From Harmothoe impar (Eukaryota; Annelida; Polychaeta; Phyllodocida; Polynoidae): a DNA stretch of 64,000 nt. How positions within the stretch are numbered: position 1 is the first letter of the stretch; each line of letters starts with the position of its first letter. The stretch lies in the NCBI GenBank assembly GCA_947462335.1, contig OX381705.1:39959672-40023671 (forward strand). Reading direction: 5' to 3'. Positions 48,011-59,800 of the stretch are shown here, piece by piece. Both the position numbers and the translations under genes were made by a program. The notes beneath the pieces were generated by a model. The model was not told the origin of the DNA, ran no database searches, and saw nothing but the letters and a program-made list of their open reading frames with translations.

Positions 48011-50634
48011 GCAGAGAGGGATGGTGTGTTAGGAGAGGAGGGGAGGGGTGTGTGACGGTTTGTGTGGGCGCACATTGAGGTTGGTGACAAAGTGGGAGAC
48101 GTACAGCAACCACCATGGATCATTCTGCTACATAACTCAGACGACGACCCTGCCATGCTCACCCCCACTAATAGATGTATACTGTGCCCCTCTGCGAGCA
48201 AAGGCCAAATGTCTCTGAACACTCGTCTGGGAAGGAGGCAGCCGGAAACAGAAAGATGGATGTAGCCAGGGAACAAGGCCCTTAAGGCACTTCTGGCTGT
48301 GTGTAATGTAAGGGTATAACTGTGAAATCTTTGTCTGAATCTAAACGGTCCCCCTGCAGCGGACGCACCTACATCTTCCGCCTCATGGAGCACTGTGAAA
48401 TGCGCCTTGTGAGGCGGGTGGAGGTCATACTCTGTGCTGGGCAGAGATAGGTTTGTGGACGCTGCCAGGCAGTAGACATGCGTAAGGAAATGAGTATGCA
48501 GGTCGCGATGAACACATTTTCCGGTCCTGGCATTATCCTTTTTACGGCCGTCGGATGCCCGTCCGCGCCGGAATAGAATGAAATTAATCAGACCGAAATA
48601 TATTGAAACACTCTTGGTCTGAAGGTTGGAATACGTGCAGGAATTGCATCTGTCCAGGCAGATGTTGGCTATATGAAACAGAGTACTGCCGACATAGGGC
48701 AGCACATGCATGTAAGTGCAGTGGGCGAGTTGGGATAAAACAGCAACACAGTAGATAAATAGCAGCATATTGCGTGCACACACCACGGCTGTGGTAGCGG
48801 AATGTCCTAGATCAATAGGTCACAGGGTCAATTTCATTTACTCACACCATAAAGAGAAATAAACGGATCAATTAATTATTTCTACATACCACTCATCGCC
48901 GCACGCACAACATGTAGTTCGTTATTTGCCACTTTAAAGTGTATAGCCAACGGGAATACCCCATCATAAATGTCATTCTAAAGAAGTAAAGCTGTCACTT
49001 AATTCACTGTCGAGCAATAAATAGCAATGCCATCGTCACTCCATAGGTAGAAAAAGTGGGGAGCAGGTGGTAGGCTGAATGATTTCTTCCTATTGGGGCA
49101 TTACACTGTGTAGCGCATAATACTTAAGAAGTAGTATGTCTCGGGGGAGAGGGTGGATTCTCATCATATAGACCAGGTCTAAAGTGCTTAAAGACAAACC
49201 TCACAATCTACCCTATATAGTTAACCGTTAATCATACAGACCCACCTATACAGAAATAATGCAACAATCACTACTTCACAGAGCACAAATGTAGTTCTCA
49301 ATCATAGAATGATGTTCTCCCGGAAAATCCCATGATACTTCAGAACCTTTATGATTGGTCTAAATCAATGGGAACATACTGGAGGGACGCGTCACCAGAT
49401 GAAGTACAAAGAGACATATGCTCTTTCGTCTTTGGCGGGGACCCGCAGTAATCTCCAATTACAGCCTAAAAGAACAGGTTAATCTGCGTGGTTCAGACAT
49501 GCACTTTAGCTGTCAATGAACGATTCCCGCTTGTCAGTTTACCAGAGCTGTACCCGAGGTCAATACATAGCACCCTGGATGTAAGGTTATAGCATACGGC
49601 GTGTTTCTTCCCTATTTTAGTTCGTCTTTTCCCCTAGTCTGCCACCTTCCATACATAAAGCCATGAGTCTTCATGGCATCTGTTCTCCCGACAATAAACA
49701 GGACCAACCTTCCCATATTGACAAATACGTGGAGAATACCTGGAGTATACCCGTCAAGTGGGATGGAATAACGTTATAACATGTATCAAACAAGTAATGT
49801 GATAGCAGGTTAGATGGGTGTTAATTGTTTCTCTTCACCTATGTCCCAGGCACTTTGAAAAACACCTGGGACCCATTTCTCAAGGTTGTACAATTCACCC
49901 GGCTTAATATCACTTAGAATTAGCAGTGGAGGATTCATGCAGTCCTTATATAAGGCTGAATCATCCAGGTGAATGGTCTATACCTGTAGCTGTCGTCTGT
50001 AGCAACCACAGAGCTCCCTAGGTGGCACCTCGAGTGTTTTTAATGTAGCCTCCATAAATGAACTGATGAAATGATGGCATATAGCGGCCCTATTTACGGC
50101 AAATAATTATCATAGTTAAATTGTTTTGACCAATTGGAGGGTTAGTAGACATTCCCTAGTTGGCACATTACACAAAATGAGGGGTAAATTCAGATAATTT
50201 CGACACTAGACATGGATTTTCGATTTTATCTTTCAATTTTCTCTTTGAAAAAAATGTGATGCATAATCCTAAATTTGATCAATGTGTAGTCAAATATGTA
50301 CTTAATAAGCCTACAATATGCTTTAAGTCCTCTTAAGACGCCCCTTTATTCTTTGAGCCTCAACATGCAGGTCCCCTCAAGGCAATTTCTATTTCTGCAG
50401 GTCTTGTTTACAACATAAAATATAACAATAGTCAATAATCTCATGAGCAAATATTATTTTAAACATCTATGTTTAATGTACAAAACAAACAAATCAACAT
50501 AGGGTAGATTCACCACTTTCGGACGCTCGTTGGCAGGGCAAACGTGACCTCTTTTCCGTGGGCTACAGCTATGTTAATATTCCACACAACTACTATAATA
50601 ATGTGTATGGAGAGAGAAGTACTGAGACAGTTTA
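48011..50634. other. Stretch without a recognised gene
   Basis: A signal-peptide-like open frame starts at 48786 on the minus strand (see findings), but no domain follows it. I see nothing else that can be supported. Confidence 0.4.
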
Positions 50635-51239
50635 AGGGATGCCTCCACCAAAGACCGTCCATCCGTCCGTCCACTTTTTCTGTCCAAATAAGCATTTTTA
50701 GACCACAAACTGGACGGATTTGATGGACAGATGGACCAAACCCACTTCCACCAAGGACCATCCGTCAATTCCGTCCATCAATCCGTCCAGTTTGTGGTCT
50801 AAAAATGGACGGATTGGTGGACGGATTGATAGACGAAATCCGTCCGGCCATTCCTTCCAGTTTTTTACCACAAACTGGACGGATTGATGGACGGATTGAT
50901 GGACGGAATGGACGGACGGGAATATCAAAAACTTTTGATATTTCCGTCCGTCCATTTCTCTACAGAATCCGTCCATTTTCTGGTCATTTTGGCCCATCTG
51001 TGATGGACGGAATGGACGGATTGATGGACGGATTGATGGACGGAATCCTTCCGTCCATTCCGTCCATCAATCCGTCCAGTTTTTGACCAAAAACTGGACG
51101 GATTGATGGACGGAATGGACGGACGGACCTTGGTGGAAGTGGCTTTTGTCCGTCTGTCCATCAAAAACGACTATTTCCCTGCTTTTTTGGATGGTTTTTA
51201 TGGACGGACGGATGGACGGCCTTTGGTGGAGGCACCCCT
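50635..51239. mobile_element. GGACGG palindrome-rich element with inverted ends
   Basis: This 605-bp element has inverted ends of about 38 bases: AGGGATGCCTCCACCAAAG on the left, and CTTTGGTGGAGGCACCCCT on the right. The body is made of GGACGGATTGATGGACGG-type motifs on both strands. It includes a perfect 35-bp-arm palindrome (51051-51122) and another of 22-bp arms (50909-50954). No clear target duplication or coding sequence is seen. Short open frames through it come from the repeats. Confidence 0.78.
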
Positions 51240-51884
51240 ATAGCTAGCCGATAATTAGTGCATTCCTTGTGATTTTAAAGGAAATAATCCCAATCAAAGT
51301 TGGTAAATTTAAAGTCTCAATTTCACCTGATGTCGGACACTTTGGTGCAAATTCAAATTACTTATTTTATGCTATATTGTCTGCCTGGGTTACACCTGGG
51401 CTAGATCTGGGCTTAATGGGCTAAGGTGTCCATGGGTTTTTCAAGGGCTTCAACTTCACTTTCATGGCTAATTCTGACAACACAACTTTCATTATCATAT
51501 TTGAAATACCTTTTCCAAAAGAGTGGGGTTCATCTGGGCTAGCCGGACGGATGGACGGCCTTTGGTGGAGGCACCCCATATAGCTAGCCGATAATTAGTG
51601 CATTCCTTGTGATTTTAAAGGAAATAATCCCAATCAAAGTTGGTAAATTTAAAGTCTCAATTTCACCTGATGTCGGACACTTTGGTGCAAATTCAAATTA
51701 CTTATTTTATGCTATATTGTCTGCCTGGGTTACACCTGGGCGAGATCTGGGCTTAATGGGCTAAGGTGTCCATGGGTTTTTCAAGGGCTTCAACTTCACT
51801 TTCATGGCTAATTCTGACAACACAACTTTCATTATCATATCTGAAATACCTTTTCCAAAAGAGTGGGGTTCATCTGGGCTAGCC
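51206..51884. repeat. 340-bp tandem duplication
   Basis: The block 51206-51544 is repeated at 51545-51884 with only a few differences (one extra A near 51575 and a few substitutions). The duplicated unit starts inside the right inverted end of the GGACGG element and ends at CTGGGCTAGCC. The duplication is therefore younger than the element insertion. Confidence 0.92.
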
Positions 51885-54239
51885 CTGGGCTAAGTGGGCA
51901 AGTATTGTTCCTAAGCCTACCACTAGATGTCATCATTGAGAGTACAGGGGATTTGATATCTTATAGACATTTTCTTGTTGTTATTACAATGAGGCATAAA
52001 TTCACAATCTCTCTAAAACCATTGAAAGTGAAACATTTTTCATAGTAAGTTCATATTATATGCAATTGTCTACACGATTTTGCATATGAATGGAGAATTC
52101 GAAGCAAGGAGCATTCTGACACAGAAACCTTTCCCCTGGATATGATCATAGTACATAATGCCAGGACTCCCTCAGGTATCACTATCAGACTTACAGGAAC
52201 TCTGACGGTGTCACCCAATCTGATCAGAGTTGTAGTTAGTCAAAGGATGCATTTTGCTTCTCCTCCTTAAATAAAGTGAAGAGAATATTTGGTAGCCCTG
52301 GTCAAAATGAAGTGGGCCCCAGATAGGCAGCCCATCTGGGCCCCATGGATATGGCAGCCCATCTGTGACCCACCTGGGGCCGATTTTGGTGTGTTGGCTG
52401 AGTGTGGACGATTCACCCTGCTTAATATTCCTTAATATTACCTATTAAACATTCAGTCCTAGTATGGGACTTGATCAGACGATTCAGAGAGACCTATGGT
52501 GCAAAGCTGTTGTCTGTACTAAGTGACACCCTGCGGCGACCGCCAGCTATCGTACAGAGCTGTCATCTGATTTTGTCGTCTGGACCTGTCGTCCGGCCTG
52601 AATCTTCCAGGTGGGGTCCATATACATACGGATTTTCAGATGTCCACATGTGGCCGAATGACTCTCCTCCTGTGTACCGATATGATGATATAGTTTTAAA
52701 ACCAACACAGCCGAAGGCTGGTCAGCAGGTTCACAGGGCCCATACGGACCGAACCTGTCATGTGTACCATTCATATCTACCATAATGGGGAGAGGGGGGC
52801 AATTTGGATCAATTGCCAGTTTGGATTGATGACTTAAAACTCCTAGCAATATTACTAAAGAAATAAGACAGATCCACATATGGAATGAAATTAGGTATTC
52901 AGACCACAGGGCCGGGCCCCGGATGATACCCAACAAGCAATGCCGACTGGGTGCACATACGTAACTCATCATTACATAACCAAACTGACGTTTAGTACAT
53001 CAAAGATGGGCAGAAGAATAGATGTCACTTATACATTTATCAGGTCTTGAGATGAAATTGATGCATCAATGCTGTAAATGTGAATCATTGTGCAAACTAT
53101 CATATTATATGACAGTACAGCCAGCCCATCCCCAGGACCCATCCCCAGGACCCATCCCTAGAACCATATCCCATTTGATGAAGCATTTAACAAATTTGTG
53201 TACTGCGTCAGCAATAACAACAATATGCGGGTGCATTTTCCCAGACAGTGGTCAGACTCCTCTTTTGGGAATAGATAATTCCGGTATCCATTGCTCATAC
53301 ACATATATTATATATAGATGCACAATCTAGGCTGTATATATACAGCTACTCTATATGACAGTTTTCAAAAGGTTCTCTTGTAGAAAATATAGTATACTTT
53401 TTATATTCACTCATATGGATGTTTAATGTATTAAAGCTGTGTTGCAATTGTATTACCATGCAGCTAATATATATGCCAGCAGATTTATAATCGCACTGTA
53501 GACTAAGACTGGAATAAGCACCAGTTTTGTATAATCTGTGGGGACTTTTCGAAATGTTTAAGCGCCAAAGGCGACATAGGACATTGATAACGTACTTACA
53601 TACAGGTCATAACTACAGAGTAATGAGAACCATACATGTAAAGTAATCACAGTGTAAACCAAAACATTTAAAAACGTTTCCTCTTAAAACAAACATGCAT
53701 TTCTTCTTCTCTTTTTATTTGGGGGGGGTGGGGGGGGGGGGTAAATGACAGGCCTAGGCAAATGGTTTCAAACGCCTTACATTTTGACATATTACTATTG
53801 TAGAAATCTAGTTGGCAAAACGTTTTGATACATGTTCTGTGTATATAAATACCCTACTTATATAATCATAAAGGTGACCGGTACAACCATAAATGTTGGA
53901 TACCAAACTAAACTGTGAGCCTAGCAATCACCTGCGGTCACCTAAGGTCAATGTGGCGTCTTCTACAGCAAATCTCACATTTTCACGTGTATCCACACCT
54001 AATGAATAATGGTAGCTCAACAAATTCACATTCGTATCAATAATGTAGTATCTTGTTGTTATTTGTTATTCGGGTTAGGTTAAGTTCATATAATTAAATT
54101 GAATTCAGCAAGGAACATATTACTATTATAACGTATTCAATTAAATTAACTCAATAATTTGCTTGTAACATTTTATGATTAATAAATTAATGGGGATGAA
54201 CGGTCTACTTGTGTGGCCTCGGAACGTTTCTGACTTGAT
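51885..54239. other. Stretch without a recognised gene
   Basis: It holds a short array of CAGCCCATCTGGGCCCC-like motifs (52325-52385), a 13-14 bp triplicate (CCCATCCCCAGGA, 53125-53165) and a poly-G tract near 53720. No convincing exon is present. Confidence 0.5.
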
Positions 54240-54400
54240 GGTGTTGTGGCCTACGTGTGTTTGTGGCCTAAGAACATTTTCAAGTGTTAAAGGCGCAGAT
54301 CTCGGTGCCCCTCCAGCGGCAGTCGGAGTGGAGCCGGGAAAGGTACTCAGCCCTATATATAGGGGCGCTGGACCTTTAAGACCAGTTTTTGGTGCTGGTG
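54240..54400. repeat. SINE-body-like repeat, copy 1
   Basis: It shares CCGGGAAAGGTACTC, CTATATATAGGGGCGCTGG and ACCTTTAAG with the block at 56030-56110. No tRNA head is visible in this copy, so it may be 5' truncated. Confidence 0.5.
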
Positions 54401-54732
54401 TCCTGGGTGTGCCCTCAGCCCAAAAATGATAGCTGTTTGACTGCACGTTGGTGGTAGAAGAGCCCCACACTCATTCATTTACTGCTGTCACCAAATGTGT
54501 ATTTTTCTTCACAGGAACATGGGACTTCTTCTGGGGTTTACCAGTCTACATAGAGGGCTAATTGTACATCTCTACAGCTTCACCCCCATCCGGTCTTTAG
54601 GCAAGGAGGAGGCCATGACTTAATGATAGTATAGTGAGCCCTCAGTGGGCGGGCCAAAATTAAACAACCCTTATTCTGGGGGAGGGTGTCTGAACTAGAT
54701 AATTATGTTCTATCTGAGTCCTTTTTACTTTT

Positions 54733-54800
54733 TGCCCCTGGACTTGAACTCATGTCACTGGGACTTTCGCACTAAACCTTACACCTCAAGCACCAACATG
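54733..54800 (-). repeat. tRNA-like SINE head
   Basis: On the minus strand TTGGTGCTTGAGGTG (A-box-like) is followed by GAGTTCAAGTCCA (B box, 54739-54751). Confidence 0.5.
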
Positions 54801-55624
54801 CTAACGTCTTAAGACTTTATCTCAAGTCTCCATACTAAGATCTAAGGTTCCTGTTATCTAGCACTTCCCCTCCATAGCATTCCTTTGACTTAAAGTCTCA
54901 GCTGCAAGGGGAGTTCTGTGAAAATTCATGGCACCTCTTGATGATCGGCTGTGTAAGTCAGTATTGGATACTCCTATCAGGTGCAATCTCCTATTCCTGG
55001 ACCGGGTAATGACATATGCATCATAGCAATCGTAAAATAGCTAAATATGGGCATTTATAGACAGCCTATAAATATTATAACTATCCGTCTATGGTTAAGA
55101 CCAATAGTAAATACCTGCCACATGTCAGAGTTTGACAATATGAATAGATATCCTGAATAGATGTCAAGGATATGGGGTGTCAGAGCATCTAGGTTCATAA
55201 AGCTGTAACTGCCACCTGACACGTCAGACACCGCGATCGGATTGAGATCACAGTCGGGTGTGAAGGCTGAACACATATACCGATCGATGGGAAGACAGGG
55301 ATACCTGATATCGACGTAAAGGAGGCACAGGACCAATGTGGTTAGGTTATGGCGATGGTTTGGGTGGCAGTGTACATGTGTATTCTTTGTAGTAGTTGTT
55401 TCTATGGTTATTAGGGTGTATGATAAGGGGAACCTAATGGGAGGCAGCAGATAGCGGTATTCATAAAGAAAAGGCTTATAGATTGGGTCCACAATAAGAA
55501 TGTGCTTACTATAGTGGGATAGAGCTAATGACTTGAGTTGGTGGTGTGGTATATGGGGCTGGTCGTGTGGCTGTAGGGAATTGATGATAGGTGCATATGG
55601 AGATGGTGTTGGGGTTGTGTGGCG

Positions 55625-55655
55625 AGAGTTAATTGATCCTAGATCAATTAACTCT
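55625..55655. repeat. Perfect palindrome, 14-bp arms
   Basis: AGAGTTAATTGATC and its exact complement flank CTA. It could be a protein-binding site or chance; nothing nearby explains it. Confidence 0.9.
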
Positions 55656-55875
55656 GTACATGGGGCTGATTCAGGGGTTATTTGGGAAGAGTAAGTTAGT
55701 AGTATATGGGCATATGTACTTTAGGTTTCTATGGTGGGAATGAGTGGGCGGGAGTATCACATGGCTTAGGGTTTTATTCTACCTACATCAACAAAGCATA
55801 TACAGAAGATCTATTCCGCATTAGGAAGATGATCATTTTGTCTGGTACCTGTACTCTTTCCTCTGCTCACTATAG

Positions 55876-56110
55876 ATTGGTGGAGTTGCTAGGACACTGG
55901 CATACCAATCCATGGGTCATGAGTTCAAATCCATGTCAAGGCTATTTCGTTCACACACATGTCAGGAACCATCTGGTATCACAAGGTACTGCATTCTGCC
56001 AGTGCGGAATAGGTTAAACCCGCAGTTCTTACTGCACGTCCAGTAACAGTCAGAGTGCAGTCGGGACAGGTACTCTGCTCTATATGTAGGGGCGCTGGGC
56101 CTTTAAGCAC
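55876..56110 (+). repeat. Composite tRNA-derived SINE, copy 2 of body
   Basis: A tRNA-like head has an A box TTGGTGGAGTTGCTAGG (55878-55894) and B box GAGTTCAAATCCA (55921-55933). It is followed about 100 bases later by a body shared with 54240-54400 (GACAGGTACTC, TAGGGGCGCTGGGCCTTTAAG). Together they look like one full-length SINE of about 235 bp. Confidence 0.6.
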
Positions 56111-56771
56111 TGCTGGCACCGACGGCGTATGCGGGGAGTACAACGGTGGTACCCCACGCTGGGTAAACTACCACAGGCACCATGCCTCTTGTCATGGCAA
56201 ATTTGAACAAAAATATTGTAAAATTTGGTAGAATAAATCGAAAACATCAAGCATACATGTATTGTGGGTGCAAAGGGCCCATGGCCTGGCGTACAATGTA
56301 TTATATGCAAAGTGCGTCGCGTTTTACGTTAATATGGGCATCCTAATAACAGCTGGAAATAATGGGTACCATACAATATGAAGATGGCCTAGGACTGTGG
56401 TGATAGAGCTGGTTTAAGAGTTATGTAGTGGAGACCGGGATGGGACAGAAAGTCTGTACCCTTTCCTGTCTGGCGTCCTCTTAGTTCTGTGCTTGATCAT
56501 GATAGCACAGTGCGCCAACAGCGCTTTTTGTACGCCACGACCCAAGCGCCCATCCCTGACAAATCACAACGTAGGTGGGCCGGCCTTCTTCTGTGCCAGA
56601 ATGCCTCTTCTGCCAACACCTTAACACTCCAGCTTGAATAAGCAGCAGCTTTTGGCGTGACTACTGAATCTTCCAGCTTCAAAGACTTCATATATATACG
56701 TACATAGGAGTATTAGGCACATAAGAAGGATACGTACGTTTTTCCAACTTAACCATTCTGTTTGAATAGGA

Positions 56772-56842
56772 TTCGATGGTTACTATTGTCCAATGGCCTT
56801 TGTCTCACGTGCGGTAGGCCAAATGTTCAATTCCCGGTTGCT
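56772..56842 (+). repeat. tRNA-like SINE head
   Basis: GATGGTTACTATTGTCC (A-box-like) precedes ATGTTCAATTCCC (B box, 56823-56835) at suitable spacing. Confidence 0.42.
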
Positions 56843-59800
56843 TCTAGAGCATAGTCCCTATGGGAATGTCTACCGACTGCCAGTCTGCCATAAGTACCCA
56901 GAGAAATGCGAATAGAGATTTGCAACAACCCACTGTAACGGAACTAAATGGACATACGAGGATACTTCAAGAAATTAAATACACCCCGAAGTATCTTACC
57001 CCTGTGAAACATTAAATCACTAAATATCTATAGAGTGAACAAAAGGTTCATGATGATTTAACTGAAAATATTTAAGGATGCAGTGTCAACTGTATGTTTT
57101 CATAGGATCAGGCGTTATAACGTTTATGCTAGACTCTTCCTATCAAGTCCAGCATTTCCAAATTGTGAAACATGGGGAGTCTGGCAATGCCGGACTCTTC
57201 GGGCTGTTAAATGGGGCGTCAATAGTTTAATATTACCCGGCTTTTCTCCGGGTTGTTTGTATTTTAGTATAGTGTTTATTGTCACCCTACCCCACCCCAC
57301 ACATGTCTGTTTTACAATTATACGAATTCATAGAACGTGAAGGACATACAATGCATTGGTGTGCCTGGGGCGTATCAGCACACGGTGATCATACACCCCA
57401 TGGCCAGCTTGGCTTAGGGTGGTTCCTCCGTCTGCTGATAAGTATCAACAGGCCCGGCTAGAAGTCATGACATGTTGGTATCATGGTACTGTGCATGTCC
57501 CCTTACATGTAGAGGCAAACCGGGCAACTATTTCCAAGCAGATCGATAACAGCAATCCGACCGGGCCTCCATACGTGCCTATTTACCTTTAAGTGTCCTT
57601 AATGGAAGGCGGGCGGGACCCTAATGTAAGTAGTTTTTGTACGGTTGTCCATCCCCCCGAGTCTAATTCTAGCTTAATTCCAACTAAACTGCTCCCCCTG
57701 GAAGCCTCTAAGCGATAGGATACTTAGTCTGAGGTCAAGGAGGGCATCGCGACATGCTTGTATATCTGCGTGTCCACATGAATGCAGGCCTCACACATTT
57801 TCGCCACCAGGATATTTTAAAACACTGGTGACCCAGTCTCCCGGTGATTTTGAATAAACATTTTTCACAAGAATACAAAACCTGAAGTTGACATTCACTA
57901 GGGATAATCAACGTGCTAAAGTGATGGTGGGATCAACTATCCACCGATGTTCTGCCAAACTGAGTTATGTTATTCATGGTCATATCGTGATCAAAATCAA
58001 CGGAGGCCCGAATCTATGAAGCACATTTTGCGTATTTATATGCATTACCGAGTTGGGTCATGCTATCTATATATATATAAAGGCACAAGTTCCCCTGTAG
58101 CTCTATTGTGTCTGGTGTTCACGGCTCTCGGGGCACAGGCTGTGAACGGCGATTTATTTAAGAATTATACCTATGTTTTTGATTCGGTTTAAAATGCCCT
58201 TTTATTTGTCAACTGTGAGTAGATACCATAGAGGAGCTATGAGTCTGAAGGGTATTGATAGGAGATGAAAGCGGAGATACTCGGCTGACTGCTATATGAC
58301 AGCTGAGGGTATGGTAATAGACAAGTCATCTGGGCGTCTTTGCACGTCTTTGAACTCTGCCTGTATCTAGGTACCACAGGCCTTGCCTCTGTGACAACTT
58401 GTGATGAGACTAGTTGCCCGGGGAAATGGATGTGTTTGGTTCCATCCTAACATTTTGGAGGCTGTTGTGGTCGGCCATGCTACGTGGCAGTTTGTATGCT
58501 GTATACGTACATACTGCTGGGGGACTAACAGCGTCCAATGTGTGCGAGTACGGCAGTGGGAGGAGGGGGTACCCCAACCTGCCTGAACAGGCGTCCAACA
58601 TACTAATAGCAGCAGTCCAATCACGCTCCGAGTCGCTCCGAGTCGCTCCGAGTCGCTCGCTGAAAGCTCATCCCCAATTAATTGGTGCCAGTCACAATAC
58701 CCGTCATCCTAGCAACCGGCCGTAATCTGAATACTGATGTTATCTCCTCATATCAGGGTCCTAATCAGGCAGCCCAGGCTAACGAGCGGGGTCAGCCCGA
58801 CCACCGACCGCCTCACTCACATTCACCGTCCACCCCCTCCCAACAGTTGCGCGTGATAAGCATGCATTCCCGGGTCCGCTCGAGTCGGCGGCCCGACTCT
58901 CATGTCATGTTTATTAATAACCAGCAGTGAATCGGCGAGCAACTCGGGCGAGCAGTTGTCCACCACGGCCGCCGCCACCGACACCAGGCACTAGGGTCGG
59001 CGAATCGATATGACTGAGGTTGGGTTAAGTAATTAGTTGGGCGGTGTTGTTGGTGATGTTTAGCATGCAGCAGTATAAACAGTGTCGTGTGAGGTTAGGA
59101 GGAGACAGGGTCGGCCGCAGGGGTTAGCCATAGTTGTGTAGGGTGTGGAGGTGACTGGGGAGGGGTGCAAGCAAGGCGCCAGGCCCCGTGCTTCTGCCCA
59201 TGGGCAAATACCCCCCCCCCTCCCAAACCTCTCGCAGCACCCAATCAGTCCAACGGACGTAAATAAACCGGCGCTCCCGCTTCGCAATGTAATTCATCTG
59301 ACGATCCATCTTAATTGTGGCCTGAAAATTCGGTCCTGACTACCCCTAGCCCTGCACCGCCATCGCAAGTCAGATTCACTACGAATGCATCGACCCCGGC
59401 ATTGTTTTGGGTGTAAATAAGGGGTCGCTCAATCGCATACATAGCGCCTAGTCTGGATATTGTTTTGCATCACATAACAACGAAAGGCAAAGGAAAGAAT
59501 ATGAGAAATGTTGACCGTGGCGTACTCCTCCCTTTCCCTTTATGAGGTGTCAGCTATTTGTTAAATACAGGCCATGAGGGAAGAGGGGAGAGTGGTGTGT
59601 TTTCACCTCTACCTAAATGCAATTATTATTACTTGTGGTTCCAATGAATAACGAAGCCCATAGCGGGGCCAGTAATTCCAATTAGGCGGCACGAAGCACA
59701 CACAGTGCCGCGTAACACAATACATATTCTCATCCTATTGCTTCATTACTGAGTACACTGCTCATAAAATAATGCACATACGTAACGTCCCTATCACCAG

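Noticed and set aside
47646..48786. Long minus-strand open frames over the 31-bp minisatellite, one of 275 codons
   Set aside because: The distal part is repeat translation and the proximal part has no recognised domain. Only the signal-peptide-like start is kept, as a weak finding.
55055..55492. 145-codon minus-strand frame
   Set aside because: It looks somewhat protein-like but has no domain I recognise and no splice support; chance is the simpler explanation.
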